Shown here in pieces: positions 46,788 to 55,235 of a stretch of 64,000 nt of DNA. Origin of the DNA: CBDCYS01 sp965224215 (GTDB lineage Bacteria; Acidobacteriota; Terriglobia; Bryobacterales; UBA6623). The position numbers were made by a program, and so were the translations under genes. Each line of letters starts with the position of its first letter. Positions within the stretch are counted from its first letter, which is position 1. The stretch covers positions 124,001 to 188,000 of the forward strand of contig CBDCYS010000051.1 in assembly GCA_965224215.1 (NCBI GenBank), given 5' to 3'. The notes below the pieces were generated by a model. It was not told where the DNA came from. It did no database searches and saw nothing but the letters and a program-made list of their open reading frames with translations.

Positions 46788-47981
46788 ATGCACAACCATA
46801 GTCACCGTCACCACAACCACGGCCACCACAACCACGAGACCCGCAATCACAAAACCCGCCGTGGTTTCTTAGCGTCTCTGCTAGGAACTTGGGCAGGGGC
46901 TGGTCTGGTCGAGCTGAGCGCCATTCGCGCCACGGTGGCCCGCGCTCAATCCGCGAAAGCACCCCGAAAACTTTTCGACATCCAGAAGGTGGACGAGGGG
47001 GTTTACTCCGCGCTCGCGCGCCCCGCCGCTTTGACAAACAGCAACGCCACAATCTTCGAGAGCGCCAAACATCTGGTCGTAGCGGACACGCACTCCAAAC
47101 CATCGGCCGCGGCCGCTTTGATCGCACAACTAAGGGAAGAGGTGAGCCCCAAGCCGGTCCGCTACATCGTGAATACCCACTTCCACTGGGACCACGCCCA
47201 GGGAGTCGCTGCCTACGAGAAAGCCTTCCCAAACCTCGACATCATCTCCAGCGTCCCGGCCAAGCAGATGATCGCCTCGGAAACGGAAAAACGGATCAAG
47301 TTGCAGCTCGAACAGGACGTCCCTAAGTTCATCGAAGAAGCCGAGAAGAAGCGTAGCGACGCGGGCAGCAGTGCCGAAAGCGACTTCTACCAGGACCAGA
47401 TCCAGCAGCTCAAAGCGTACGCCGAAGAGATGAAGTATTTCTCGTCGGTCCTGCCGACCATCACTTTTGAGAAATCTTTTGTCATCAAGGACGGCGATGA
47501 CGAGCTGGAACTCAGCTTCCACGGGCGCGGCCACACCAGCGGTGACGTCGTGGTCTACTCCGCCCAGACGAAGCTGATCGCGAGCGGGGACTTGATCCAC
47601 GGGTTTTTCCCCTATATTGGCGACGGCTATCCGAAGGAGTGGCCATCGACGATTGGGTCGGTCGAGAAATTAGGGTTCGACCGCCTCCTGCCGGGACATG
47701 GTCCGGTGCAGTCTGACCGCCAGCGGCTAAGCAACTTCCGGGGGTATTTGGAAGAGTTGACCGAGCGTGTCGCTGCAGGTAAGAGCAGCGGCAAGGGGCT
47801 CGCTGAGCTGCAGGGTTCGATCACAGCGGCGTCGCTCAAATCAGTTGCCGCGGATGGTTATGGCGATTTCCTCATCGCGAACAACAAGACCTATCGGCCA
47901 ATCTTTGGTGAGCCGCCACCGCTGCAGGAATACATCAACGTCAACATCGAGCAGATCTTTCAAAACCTCGATCGGGACTAG
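46788..47981 (+). CDS. Exported MBL-fold metallo-hydrolase with a His-rich N-terminus
   Basis: 397 residues from the ATG at 46788; an in-frame ATG at 46728 would add 20. The first 16 residues (MHNHSHRHHNHGHHNH) are extremely His-rich and precede a Tat-type signal, TRRGFLASLLGTWAGAGLVE. The mature part has the zinc motif VNTHFHWDHAQG, then FHGRGHTSGDVVVYSAQTKL with GDLIHGF, and LLPGHGPVQ, all metal ligands of the fold. Likely a periplasmic hydrolase of the SoxH/MBL group; substrate unknown. The His tract before a signal peptide is unusual and could bind metal before export. Confidence 0.88.
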   Translation: MHNHSHRHHNHGHHNHETRNHKTRRGFLASLLGTWAGAGLVELSAIRATVARAQSAKAPRKLFDIQKVDEGVYSALARPAALTNSNATIFESAKHLVVADTHSKPSAAAALIAQLREEVSPKPVRYIVNTHFHWDHAQGVAAYEKAFPNLDIISSVPAKQMIASETEKRIKLQLEQDVPKFIEEAEKKRSDAGSSAESDFYQDQIQQLKAYAEEMKYFSSVLPTITFEKSFVIKDGDDELELSFHGRGHTSGDVVVYSAQTKLIASGDLIHGFFPYIGDGYPKEWPSTIGSVEKLGFDRLLPGHGPVQSDRQRLSNFRGYLEELTERVAAGKSSGKGLAELQGSITAASLKSVAADGYGDFLIANNKTYRPIFGEPPPLQEYINVNIEQIFQNLDRD

Positions 47982-48051
47982 TGGCCGGTAGCGGGATCGT
48001 GCTTGGCGCTTGCTGGAGTCCGCTAACGAGGCTGGCCTTGCGGTAGGACAA

Positions 48052-48168
48052 TCAGAGCCCCGTGCGGGAGCGCGGGGTCGAGCCGATGAACACACGACAG
48101 TTCGACCGCGAATACGAATCGAGGCGCCTCATGCGGCTCGACCGCGGGTTGCCACCCGCAGCTCTGAG
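48052..48168. repeat. Three-hairpin repeat element, copy 1 (diverged)
   Basis: Starts TCAGAGCCCCGTGCGGGAGC and ends GCTCTGAG. It holds the GC-rich hairpin CCCCGTGCGGGAGCGCGGGG and CGCGGGTTGCCACCCGC-like stem of the copies at 49524 and 49808. The central TTGACCGCACGGTCAA stem is not conserved here. Confidence 0.7.
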
Positions 48169-48239
48169 CGTCGATTTGCGTCTCTGGAAAACTGAGGGCC
48201 GACCGTTACTTCACAGTGGTTGACCCCAGGGAGCATGCT

Positions 48240-49460
48240 ATGATTTCAGCCATGCGGGACACCAAAATGAATCGTCGACACATGCTTCGAACCGCCGCAA
48301 CAGGTGCCTTGGCTATGACCGCCAGTTCTTACTCCAAGATCCTCGGAGCCAACGATAAGGTCCATTTGGGGCTGATCGGCGCCGGCGGACGCGGCCGAAA
48401 CGTCATGAAGACTTTTCAGTTGAACTCGACTGTTGAGGTAACCGCCGTCTGCGACGTCTATGCTGGGCGAACCGACCAGGCTCTCTCGGTCGCCCCCGGA
48501 GCCCACGGATTCTCCGATCACCGAAAGGTTCTCGATCTCAAGAACGTCGATGCAGTCCTCGTAGCCACACCGGACCACTGGCACGCCGGCATCGCTATCG
48601 ACGCTGCGAATGCAGGCAAAGACATTTACGTTGAAAAGCCGCTGACGCTCAAAATCGAGGAAGGCCCGAAAATTGTCAAGGCCGTCCGAGTCAATAACCG
48701 GGTGTGCCAAGTTGGAATGCAGCAGCGCTCCGCGCACCACTACTTAAGGGCCAAGCAGGAGTACTTTGACACGGGCCGCTTGGGTAAGATCACTCTCGCC
48801 CGCACCTGGTGGCACGGCAACAGCGCTCACCTGCGCTTGGCGCCGCCCGAGCTGCAGTCTCTGCCCTCGAACCTCGACTGGGCCCGCTTCCTGGGACCGG
48901 TCAAGTGGAGGGACTACGACCCGCAACGGTACGCCAACTTTCGCGCCTACCTCGACTTCGGCGGGGGACAGATCACCGACCTATTCACCCACTGGATTGA
49001 CGCGGTTCACATGTTCATGGGGCAGGACAACCCCATCTCGGCGGTCGCCGCCGGTGGTGTCTACCATTACAAGGATGGACGCACCGCGCCCGATACGATC
49101 AACGTCGTTCTCGAGTATCCAAATGATTGGAGCGCTACCTTCGAAGGTACGCTAGCGCCCGGCATCAGGGGCGCTGCGGTCGAGATGGCCGGCACCGAAG
49201 GAAGGCTCTACATTGACCGCCGAAAATACGAATTCTACCCGGCGGGTGGCGGCGAGCCGACCATCGTCCCATTCGAAGGCAACATGACCGAAGACCATGT
49301 CAACAACTTCATCGATTGCGTCCGCAGCCGGAAGCGCCCCAACGGCGACGTCTGGATCGGACACCGCTCGGCCCAGGCATCGCATTTGGGCAACATCGCC
49401 TACCTACAGAAGCGCCGGTTGAAGTTTGACCCCGACCGCGAAGAGATCCTGCCGCTCTAG
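48240..49460 (+). CDS. Tat-exported Gfo/Idh/MocA family oxidoreductase
   Basis: 406 residues from the ATG at 48240. The Tat signal is NRRHMLRTAATGALAMTASS. The Rossmann domain has HLGLIGAGGRGRNVM, and the catalytic-type motif DIYVEKPLTLKIEEGPKIVK carries the EKP triad. The C-terminal sheet domain contains GGGQITDLFTHWIDAVHMFM and DHVNNFIDCVRSRKRP. It uses NAD(P) in sugar or inositol redox steps; exported members are common in Acidobacteria and Planctomycetes. It follows the MBL gene after a 258-bp gap with one repeat element. Confidence 0.92.
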   Translation: MISAMRDTKMNRRHMLRTAATGALAMTASSYSKILGANDKVHLGLIGAGGRGRNVMKTFQLNSTVEVTAVCDVYAGRTDQALSVAPGAHGFSDHRKVLDLKNVDAVLVATPDHWHAGIAIDAANAGKDIYVEKPLTLKIEEGPKIVKAVRVNNRVCQVGMQQRSAHHYLRAKQEYFDTGRLGKITLARTWWHGNSAHLRLAPPELQSLPSNLDWARFLGPVKWRDYDPQRYANFRAYLDFGGGQITDLFTHWIDAVHMFMGQDNPISAVAAGGVYHYKDGRTAPDTINVVLEYPNDWSATFEGTLAPGIRGAAVEMAGTEGRLYIDRRKYEFYPAGGGEPTIVPFEGNMTEDHVNNFIDCVRSRKRPNGDVWIGHRSAQASHLGNIAYLQKRRLKFDPDREEILPL

Positions 49461-49523
49461 CTGGTGATGGGCTAGGCTCTTGGCCTGAACCCCCGCGAGC
49501 GACTATCGAAGTTCCCAACTACA

Positions 49524-49640
49524 CTCAGACCCCACGCGGGAGCGTGGGGTCACGCCGAGAAAAGCAGTACAGTTTGACCGCACGGTCAAGTCGGGGAACC
49601 CGAGGCAGTTCGACCGCGGGTTGCCACCCGCGGCTCTGAG
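49524..49640. repeat. Three-hairpin repeat element, copy 2
   Basis: Ends CTCAGACCCCACG and CGGCTCTGAG. Inside are CCCCACGC-GGGA-GCGTGGGG, TTGACCGCACGGTCAA and CCGCGGGTTGCCACCCGCGG, three clear hairpins. Confidence 0.8.
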
Positions 49641-49807
49641 TGTCTGCCCGCGCTGCCTTGTCCCCCGCGGTTCTGAGTGTCTGTTCCTGTCAGTGGCAAC
49701 ATGACCGAAGACAATGCGAAGAGATCCTGCCGCTCTAGCTGGTGGTGGAGTCAGAAGCCCGCTGCCTGCTGAGCCCCGCGAGCGACTATCGAAGTTCCCA
49801 ACGGCAC

Positions 49808-49925
49808 CTCAGAGCCCCACCCGGGAGCGTGGGGTCAAGCCGAGAAAAGCAGTACAGTTTGACCGCACGGTCAAGTCAGGGAGCCCGAGGCAGTTCGACT
49901 GCGGGTTGCCACCCGCGGCTCTGAG
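49808..49925. repeat. Three-hairpin repeat element, copy 3
   Basis: Ends CTCAGAGCCCCAC and CGGCTCTGAG, same three stems as copy 2, about 92% identical to it by eye. It lies in the second copy of the segmental duplication. Confidence 0.8.
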
Positions 49926-49973
49926 TGTCTGTCCGCGCTGCCTTGTCCCCGCGGCCCTGAGTGTCCGTTCCTG

Positions 49974-50087
49974 TCAGTCCCAAGGGGGTTGTGCACGGTC
50001 ATCTTGCCGGCCTAGGGTGCCGACTGGTCCCAGAAAGAAAGCGAGGGCTGCCACGAAGAGCAAGAGCAACTGAAGAGCGCGGTTCAT
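49974..50087 (-). CDS. Possible 37-residue small hydrophobic protein
   Basis: MNRALQLLLLFVAALAFFLG is a single membrane segment or signal peptide, followed by PVGTLGRQDDRAQPPWD and a TGA. It begins 16 bp downstream of a rho-independent terminator on the same strand, so a separate promoter would be needed. It may be a true small membrane protein or chance; evidence is only composition and hydrophobicity. Confidence 0.35.
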   Translation of the reverse strand: MNRALQLLLLFVAALAFFLGPVGTLGRQDDRAQPPWD

Positions 50088-50102
50088 TGTAGGCCGGTAG
50101 TG

Positions 50103-50143
50103 GGAAAAAGGAGGGGAAGGCAACTCCGAAGAGCGCCTTCCCC
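50103..50143 (-). terminator. Rho-independent terminator on the minus strand
   Basis: GGGGAAGGC (50135-50143 read on minus) pairs with GCCTTCCCC (50113-50121) around a 13-nt loop containing CTTCGG, and is followed on the minus strand by TCCTTTTTCC. This implies a minus-strand transcript entering from the right, which fits the small frame at 50168-50278. Confidence 0.65.
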
Positions 50144-50167
50144 AGGGGGAGTAGTTTTCGGTTCTTT

Positions 50168-50278
50168 TTACTTCTTACCCTGATAGGCGCAATCGGGCCG
50201 CACTTGGGGCCACGGATCGCGAGTTTTTTTTGAACGGTTGCGAAAGAGCTGACAGGAAAGTAGCTGCGTGTCCGGCAC
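50168..50278 (-). CDS. Possible 36-residue small basic protein
   Basis: GTG start at 50278 with AGGA about 10 nt before it. It reads VPDTQLLSCQLFRNRSKKTR then DPWPQVRPDCAYQGKK and TAA. It has no known domain. The terminator 25 bp downstream in the same direction is the main reason to take it seriously. The rest of 49976-50455 shows no other gene. Confidence 0.3.
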   Translation of the reverse strand: MPDTQLLSCQLFRNRSKKTRDPWPQVRPDCAYQGKK

Positions 50279-50455
50279 TGCGCCCCGTATCCTGTCGCCC
50301 TTCTTGGCGAAATCGCTCAGCCGCCGTTGCCACAACTATACTAGGCTCTGAACAGAGCCTCGACCTGGCAGGGAGGGGTCGCATTTCTTCACGATCGAGA
50401 CTTCTCAGATCCTGAACGAGCTTTGCTCGGACCAATAAGCCCCACCCAAAGTCCA

Positions 50456-51604
50456 ATGCTGAATCGCCGAGACTTTCTTTGCCGCGCGGCCGCTGGCTCA
50501 CTAGCTGCCCTCGTCACCGGCTCCGCGTGCCGCGACCCGAATCCAACAACGGAAACTCCGCTATTCCTCGCCGGACGCCAGGAAGTCTATGCGGCAGACC
50601 CTCGCCAAGCGGTCCTGGATTGGTTCCGGCAATCCAAGCTGGGCCTATCGGTCCGCTACGGTGTCTACGCGCAGCTCGGACGGGGCGACTACGTGCAGTT
50701 TGACGACAAGATTTCGCCCAGCGAATATCTCAAGCTCAAGGGAACCTTCAACGCGGACCATTTCGACGCTGGCCGCATCACCGATCTCGCGCTCGAAGCC
50801 GGGGCCTCCTACATCAACTTCAGCGCTCGTGCGCCGGACAGTTTTTGCCTGTTTCGGACGAATACGACCGACTTTTGCAGCTTGAACTCGCCGGCCCGCC
50901 GCGACCTGGTCGGCGAGATGGCCGACGCTTGCCGGGTGAGGGGCTTGGGGCTATTCCTTTCCTACTCCTACGCGCTCGATTGGAATCATCCCTTCTTCTA
51001 TTCGCGCGACAGCGTTCAGATCGATTGGCCCTATGCGCGTCCCGCTTACAAGGAGACGCCGCCCGAGTACCGGCTCGAACGCGACGAGGATTTTCTGGAG
51101 TATCTGCAGTTCATCGACGAGCAGCTCGCGGAAATTCTTTACCGCTACGAGCCGCTCGCCGGCCTATGGCTGTACCCGGTTATGGGCTACTACAGCCGTC
51201 CAGAATTGTTCTTAATCGAGCAAAGCTACCAGCGAGTTCAAGAAGCCGCCCCCGGTGCGTTGATCAGATTTGGCGAAGGCGCAAATGGTCAAGAGGATTT
51301 CACAACGCACGAAGAGCAGCCCGGTCAGAACCTGATCGGGGGGGCGCCGGCCGCGGCGGCCTGGACCCTGAACCGCGACAAGCCCAAGGAATTGCTTTTC
51401 ACCCTGCAGCCCGCCGGCGTGTGGGGATATGACAAGCGCCATGATGGAAAGCATCGGGGCTTGGCTGAGGTGCGGGCGACCCAAGAGAAAGCAGCGGGCT
51501 ACGACGCAAATCTTCTGCTGAACACGGGGCTGCTGCCAGACGGCGCGATTCACCCGGAAGACGAGAGGACTTTGACCGGCCTCGTGGCGTCGCGGCGGGG
51601 CTAG
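50456..51604 (+). CDS. GH29 alpha-L-fucosidase-like lipoprotein, nucleophile replaced
   Basis: 382 residues from the ATG at 50456. A Tat/lipobox signal, RRDFLCRAAAGSLAALVTGSAC, is split by a Cys for lipid attachment. The TIM-barrel family features are GLSVRYGVYAQLGRGDYVQF, YINFSARAPDSFCLF and a final AGYDANLLLNTGLLPDGAI. In GH29 the nucleophile Asp sits in W-F/L-D-G; here the matching stretch is LAGLWLYPVMGYYSRPELF, with Tyr where Asp is expected. Fucosidase activity is thus doubtful; it may be a binding protein or use another residue. Confidence 0.78.
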   Translation: MLNRRDFLCRAAAGSLAALVTGSACRDPNPTTETPLFLAGRQEVYAADPRQAVLDWFRQSKLGLSVRYGVYAQLGRGDYVQFDDKISPSEYLKLKGTFNADHFDAGRITDLALEAGASYINFSARAPDSFCLFRTNTTDFCSLNSPARRDLVGEMADACRVRGLGLFLSYSYALDWNHPFFYSRDSVQIDWPYARPAYKETPPEYRLERDEDFLEYLQFIDEQLAEILYRYEPLAGLWLYPVMGYYSRPELFLIEQSYQRVQEAAPGALIRFGEGANGQEDFTTHEEQPGQNLIGGAPAAAAWTLNRDKPKELLFTLQPAGVWGYDKRHDGKHRGLAEVRATQEKAAGYDANLLLNTGLLPDGAIHPEDERTLTGLVASRRG

Positions 51605-51690
51605 CCTAGGCTTGAACTGGCGACCCAGCAGTCTAGCCGCCTCCTGCTTATACGGTTGTTTCAGCAAGCCCCAAGATGTTGGGGTGGAGG

Positions 51691-52644
51691 TCATCGCGTC
51701 TTGTCCAGGTCACGCGCGCGGCGGATGTGGGCGTAAGGCGTAGGAGCGTGTTGAGTTCCGAGACCGAGGAGGGTTTGGAAGGCTGCCATTGGGGTCTTGC
51801 GGCGGTTGTGTCGAAACACGAACTCATCGAGGTAAACCTGAAGCTGAGCGCGGCTCACGCCGTGGTACGTTCCGGTCAGCCATTGCTGCAGGTTGCCAAT
51901 GGCACGATCCGCCAGCGGCACCACCGACTTGGCGCCTTTCCGCAAGTCAGTCCGGTGAGGTTGCGGACGAGAGACGTGTTTGTAGCCGGCCTCTTCGAGG
52001 GCGGTAAAGGTCTTCAGACCGTCTGTGTAGATGGTCGAGCCGGGAACAACGTTCTGGGCAAGAAACCTGTCGATCGTCACCTTCTTGAAGTCTGGAATAA
52101 CGGACATGCGAACGCGCCCGGAGCGCTTCCCGCGTTTCTCAACAGCGACCATCACAAGGGCCGCACGGCGCCCCTTCAGTTGCCGGCTGCCTCGCAAACC
52201 TGCTTGCGGGCCGCCAATCCAGGTGTCATCGACCTCTACTTCTCCGTGCAAGGGCTCGCGAGCTGCGTTCACCATGGCCCGTCGCAGTTTGTGCAACATC
52301 ATCCAGGCGGTTTCGTAGCGCGACAGGCCGAGCTGACGCTGCAGTAGCAGCGCCGACACACCTCGTTTATCAGTTGTCATCAGGTACGCAGCCCAAAACC
52401 AAACCGTCAGCGGGGTCTTCGTATTGTGGAGCACCGTTCCTGACGTCAACGAGACCTGGTGTCGACACGCCGCGCACTGCCACCGTAGTTTCTGCTCGAG
52501 AATGTAGGCCTGCCGATGCCCACACTGAGGACAAAGGAACCCGTCGGGCCAACGACAAGCAGCCAGGTACTTCTGGCAAGCCTCCTCGGTCGCGAACTCC
52601 ACCTGAAACTGACGCAGACTCTTCGGAAACGGCGGCCGGGCCAC
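51691..52644 (-). CDS. IS1595-family transposase, subtype 3
   Basis: 317 residues, intact. Zinc ribbon CPQCGHRQAY and CAACRHQVS at about 37-65, then the ISXO2 DDE domain: VEVDDTWIGGPQAGLRGS (first Asp), TIYTDGLKTFTALEEAGY (second Asp), and RAQLQVYLDEFVFRHNRRKT near the C-terminus. It is clearly different from the copies at 23.4 and 26.6 kb. Confidence 0.93.
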   Translation of the reverse strand: MARPPFPKSLRQFQVEFATEEACQKYLAACRWPDGFLCPQCGHRQAYILEQKLRWQCAACRHQVSLTSGTVLHNTKTPLTVWFWAAYLMTTDKRGVSALLLQRQLGLSRYETAWMMLHKLRRAMVNAAREPLHGEVEVDDTWIGGPQAGLRGSRQLKGRRAALVMVAVEKRGKRSGRVRMSVIPDFKKVTIDRFLAQNVVPGSTIYTDGLKTFTALEEAGYKHVSRPQPHRTDLRKGAKSVVPLADRAIGNLQQWLTGTYHGVSRAQLQVYLDEFVFRHNRRKTPMAAFQTLLGLGTQHAPTPYAHIRRARDLDKTR

Positions 52645-52686
52645 GCCCTACCCTACATTTTGGGGCTTGCTGAAACAACCGTATAA

Positions 52687-53216
52687 CCTGAATTATGCAC
52701 TGCGGCGTGGACCTGAGGAGGGCTGAGCCGCAAGAGACCATTTGGGACCCCCGAAAACATGGGGTAAAAAGGTAGGCTGGCAAAGATCCCAGCTTCGCCA
52801 GCCAACCCCAAGGAGGTCACCCACATGGTTACCAGACGAAAACAGCATAGCTCCCAAAGGCCCGTCCAACAAGGCCCAGCCGTGACGGCCTCGCGGCCCA
52901 ATAAAATCGGGGCTTCGACGCCTTACCACTTCCGCGGCAGGAAGCCGACTCCCTACGGCGGCTTGCTGCCGGTGGTCGGGAGGGCGCTGATCTGAGAGCC
53001 TGGCTATGCGCTATGCATAAAATTTTATGCACTAGCCGTAACGCACTGGAAACACGTCACTTCCGAGCGAGGTGTTGACGACGCGGATTCTGGGCGGGAA
53101 GGGAAACCGGACACGGAGAAGCCAAAAGGCCAGTTGCCGAGCTACCACCTCACGACGACCGCCAACCCGCTACGAACGCAGCCACACTCGCAAAGTGAAT
53201 CTGTGCATAATTCAGG
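52687..53216 (+). mobile_element. 530-bp IS1380-derived MITE, copy 2
   Basis: Ends CCTGAATTATGCAC and GTGCATAATTCAGG, with target duplication TATAA at 52682-52686 and 53217-53221. It encodes only MVTRRKQHSSQRPVQQGPAV to GRALI-stop (from 52825), an N-terminal piece of the IS1380 transposase, and it contains the palindrome GCATAAAATTTTATGC (53015-53030). It sits in the terminal repeat of the IS1595 element. Confidence 0.92.
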
Positions 53217-53224
53217 TATAAGCA

Positions 53225-53348
53225 AGAGCAGACTAACAGCCTAGCGTCCCGACCCCGTCCAGCTCTCAACAAACAACCAAGCGACATGCAGAAGGCACTC
53301 TTCCACGGGGAAGTAGCGAATCCAGTCGGCCTGGCGGGTTCCATGACA
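53225..53348. other. Short spacer between mobile elements
   Basis: No gene supported. Remnant host sequence of unknown origin between the IS1595 end and IS1380 copy D. Confidence 0.4.
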
Positions 53349-55148
53349 CCTGAATTATGCACAGATTCGGCGTAGCCATCGTCGATGGAGTTGTGGCGAT
53401 AGCGGCACTCGTGTCAACTCAGTGATTTCGCAAGTCGTCTTTTCTGCTGTTTCCCTCCCCGTTTGAGCCGCCTCCTGATCCCGGCAGGGCAAAAGCGGGC
53501 TGGCAAGCGGCGTGTTCCCAGTACGTTGCGGCGAGTGCATGAAATTTTATGCATGGAGTGCCCCTCAGCTCAGCGCACCCTCCACCACCGGCGCCAAGCT
53601 CGATCCCGGCGGCCCCATCGCCCGCAGCCGTCGCATCAGCCGTTCAAACAGGCCCTTTTCCTGATAATGATCGCTGTAGCTGACACCCGTTCTGCCGGCG
53701 TGCCGCCAGATCTTGGCCGCCACGAACAGAAAACGCAGCCGCGCCGTCGCCAGGGTGGTGTGCCGCAGCGTCTCCACGCTGGCCTGGGCTTCGCGGTTGA
53801 ACAGCAGCAGCCAGCAGTTGCGATTGTAGGCCAGCATGGCCAACTGAAAGTGATTGCGGTTCATGTCAAAGCGGCGCGAGGGATGGGCCGCCAGCCCGGC
53901 GTCGTTGTTGGCCTCCTTGATCAGGTTCTCGGCTCCGGCGCGCTGATTGTAAAACCACACCACCGCCGCGATCGGCTCGGCCAGATTGGTGACAAACACG
54001 CGGTAGGTGTAAGCGCTGGTGGCGAACAACTGGTATTGCTCGGCCGCGCCGGCCTTGGGCTCGTTTTCGTAACGCAGCGCCAGGAAACGGCAGGCCCGCG
54101 CCCAGCCTTGCGGTTGGTAGAGGAATTCGCATTCCGCGTCCGCGTCGGAGCGGGGGGAGGGTTTCCATTCTGCTTGCTGCAAGCGCTCGACCAGGCGCCG
54201 CGTTTTGCGCGCCACGATGACGAACTGACAAGCCGCCTTTTCATAGGCCTCCACCGCCTCCCAGCAATAAAAGCCGGAATCGGCCCGCGCCAGGATTTTC
54301 TTCACGCCGCCCGGCAAAGTCCGGAAAGCGCTTTCGAGGTGGGCGGCGATCTGTCGGCCCGTGGGCCGGTCGCCGTTGCGCAACCCGCCCATCAGGTATT
54401 CGCGCGTCTCGGCCAGGAAGGTCAGTATCGGCTGGTAGCTGCGCTTGCCCTTGTTCTTGGGGTTGTAGCTCTTGCGCCCGCCCATCTGGCGGCCGTAGAG
54501 GGTATGCACGGTGGTGTCGGTGTCCAGCGTCACCGTCTCCAACTTCACGTGGGCCGCGGCCCAGACTCGTTCCCGCAGCTGGCGCTGAATGGAAAGGATC
54601 TGCTTCGCCACGTTGAGGTGCAGCGAGGCCAGAAAGCGCCACAGCGTGGACTGCGGCGGCAGACGCGTCACTTGCAAGATGCCGGTCAGGATGGGGTCGC
54701 GAGCGATGAAGTGGAGTTGGTTGAGCCGCGCAAAGCCGACATAGAGGCCGAGCACGAGGGCCAGCACGAACTGGTAGGGGCTCATGGCTCGGGTGATCCG
54801 TTTGGTCGTGAGGGTTTCTTCCAGCAGCGCTTGGAAGCCGAGTTTTTCGAGCAGGGTGGCGACGGGCAGCAAGCCGCCGTAGGGAGTCAGATTCTTGCCA
54901 CGGAAGTGATAGGGCGTGGCAGCCCCGATTTTATTGGGCCGCGGGGCCCTCGCGCCGGGGCCTTGTTTGACGGGCCTTCGGGAGCTATGCTGTTTTCGTT
55001 TGGTAACCATTTGGGTGACCTCCTTGGGGTTGACTGGCGAAGCTGAAATCTTTGCCAGCCTACCTTTTTACCCCATGTTTTCGGGGGTCCCCAAATGGTT
55101 CCTGGCGGCTCAGCCCTCACCAGGTGCACCGGCAGTGCATAATTCAGG
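53349..55148 (-). mobile_element. IS1380-type element, copy D (1800 bp)
   Basis: Perfect terminal repeats as in copies A and B, opposite orientation. Flanks TGACA and TGGTA do not match each other, so it has probably taken part in recombination or an inversion after insertion. Confidence 0.93.
53565..55010 (-). CDS. IS1380-family transposase, copy D
   Basis: 481 residues, intact DDE residues, same start context (AAGGAGG, 8 nt). It shares the AYNRNCW variant with copy B and has a private NQLHFIARD for NQLRFIARD. A possible source of transposase for the MITEs at 52.7 and 59.9 kb. Confidence 0.95.
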   Translation of the reverse strand: MVTKRKQHSSRRPVKQGPGARAPRPNKIGAATPYHFRGKNLTPYGGLLPVATLLEKLGFQALLEETLTTKRITRAMSPYQFVLALVLGLYVGFARLNQLHFIARDPILTGILQVTRLPPQSTLWRFLASLHLNVAKQILSIQRQLRERVWAAAHVKLETVTLDTDTTVHTLYGRQMGGRKSYNPKNKGKRSYQPILTFLAETREYLMGGLRNGDRPTGRQIAAHLESAFRTLPGGVKKILARADSGFYCWEAVEAYEKAACQFVIVARKTRRLVERLQQAEWKPSPRSDADAECEFLYQPQGWARACRFLALRYENEPKAGAAEQYQLFATSAYTYRVFVTNLAEPIAAVVWFYNQRAGAENLIKEANNDAGLAAHPSRRFDMNRNHFQLAMLAYNRNCWLLLFNREAQASVETLRHTTLATARLRFLFVAAKIWRHAGRTGVSYSDHYQEKGLFERLMRRLRAMGPPGSSLAPVVEGALS

Positions 55149-55235
55149 TGGTACGAAACCGGCTCAGCCCATCGGCTACCCAACCCTATCGTGTAATCAA
55201 GCCCGCGAACTAATCCAGGGGAATATGATTCGCAT

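Larger units (their letters stand above)
49440..49975. repeat. Segmental tandem duplication of about 250 bp including the end of the oxidoreductase gene
   Basis: The sequence from CGAAGAGATCCTGCCGCTCT (49440) through the three-hairpin element recurs from about 49715. In the second copy GGCAACATGACCGAAGAC of the gene interior is joined directly to GCGAAGAGATCCTGCC, so about 150 bp was lost. Both copies carry GAGCGACTATCGAAGTTCCC and one hairpin element. Confidence 0.85.
51645..53224 (-). mobile_element. IS1595-type element of a third subtype, copy 4, with a MITE in its end
   Basis: Terminal repeats TGCTTATACGGTTGTTTCAG (from 51645) and its complement, the latter interrupted: CAACCGTATAA stops at 52686 and resumes with AGCA at 53221-53224, on either side of a MITE. 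Without the MITE the element is about 1045 bp. No clear 8-bp target duplication is visible around it. Confidence 0.88.

Noticed and set aside
50175..50501. 108-codon minus-strand frame starting inside the fucosidase-like gene
   Set aside because: Low-complexity, starts antisense to coding sequence and lacks a ribosome-binding site; the shorter frame at 50168-50278 in another phase fits the terminator better.
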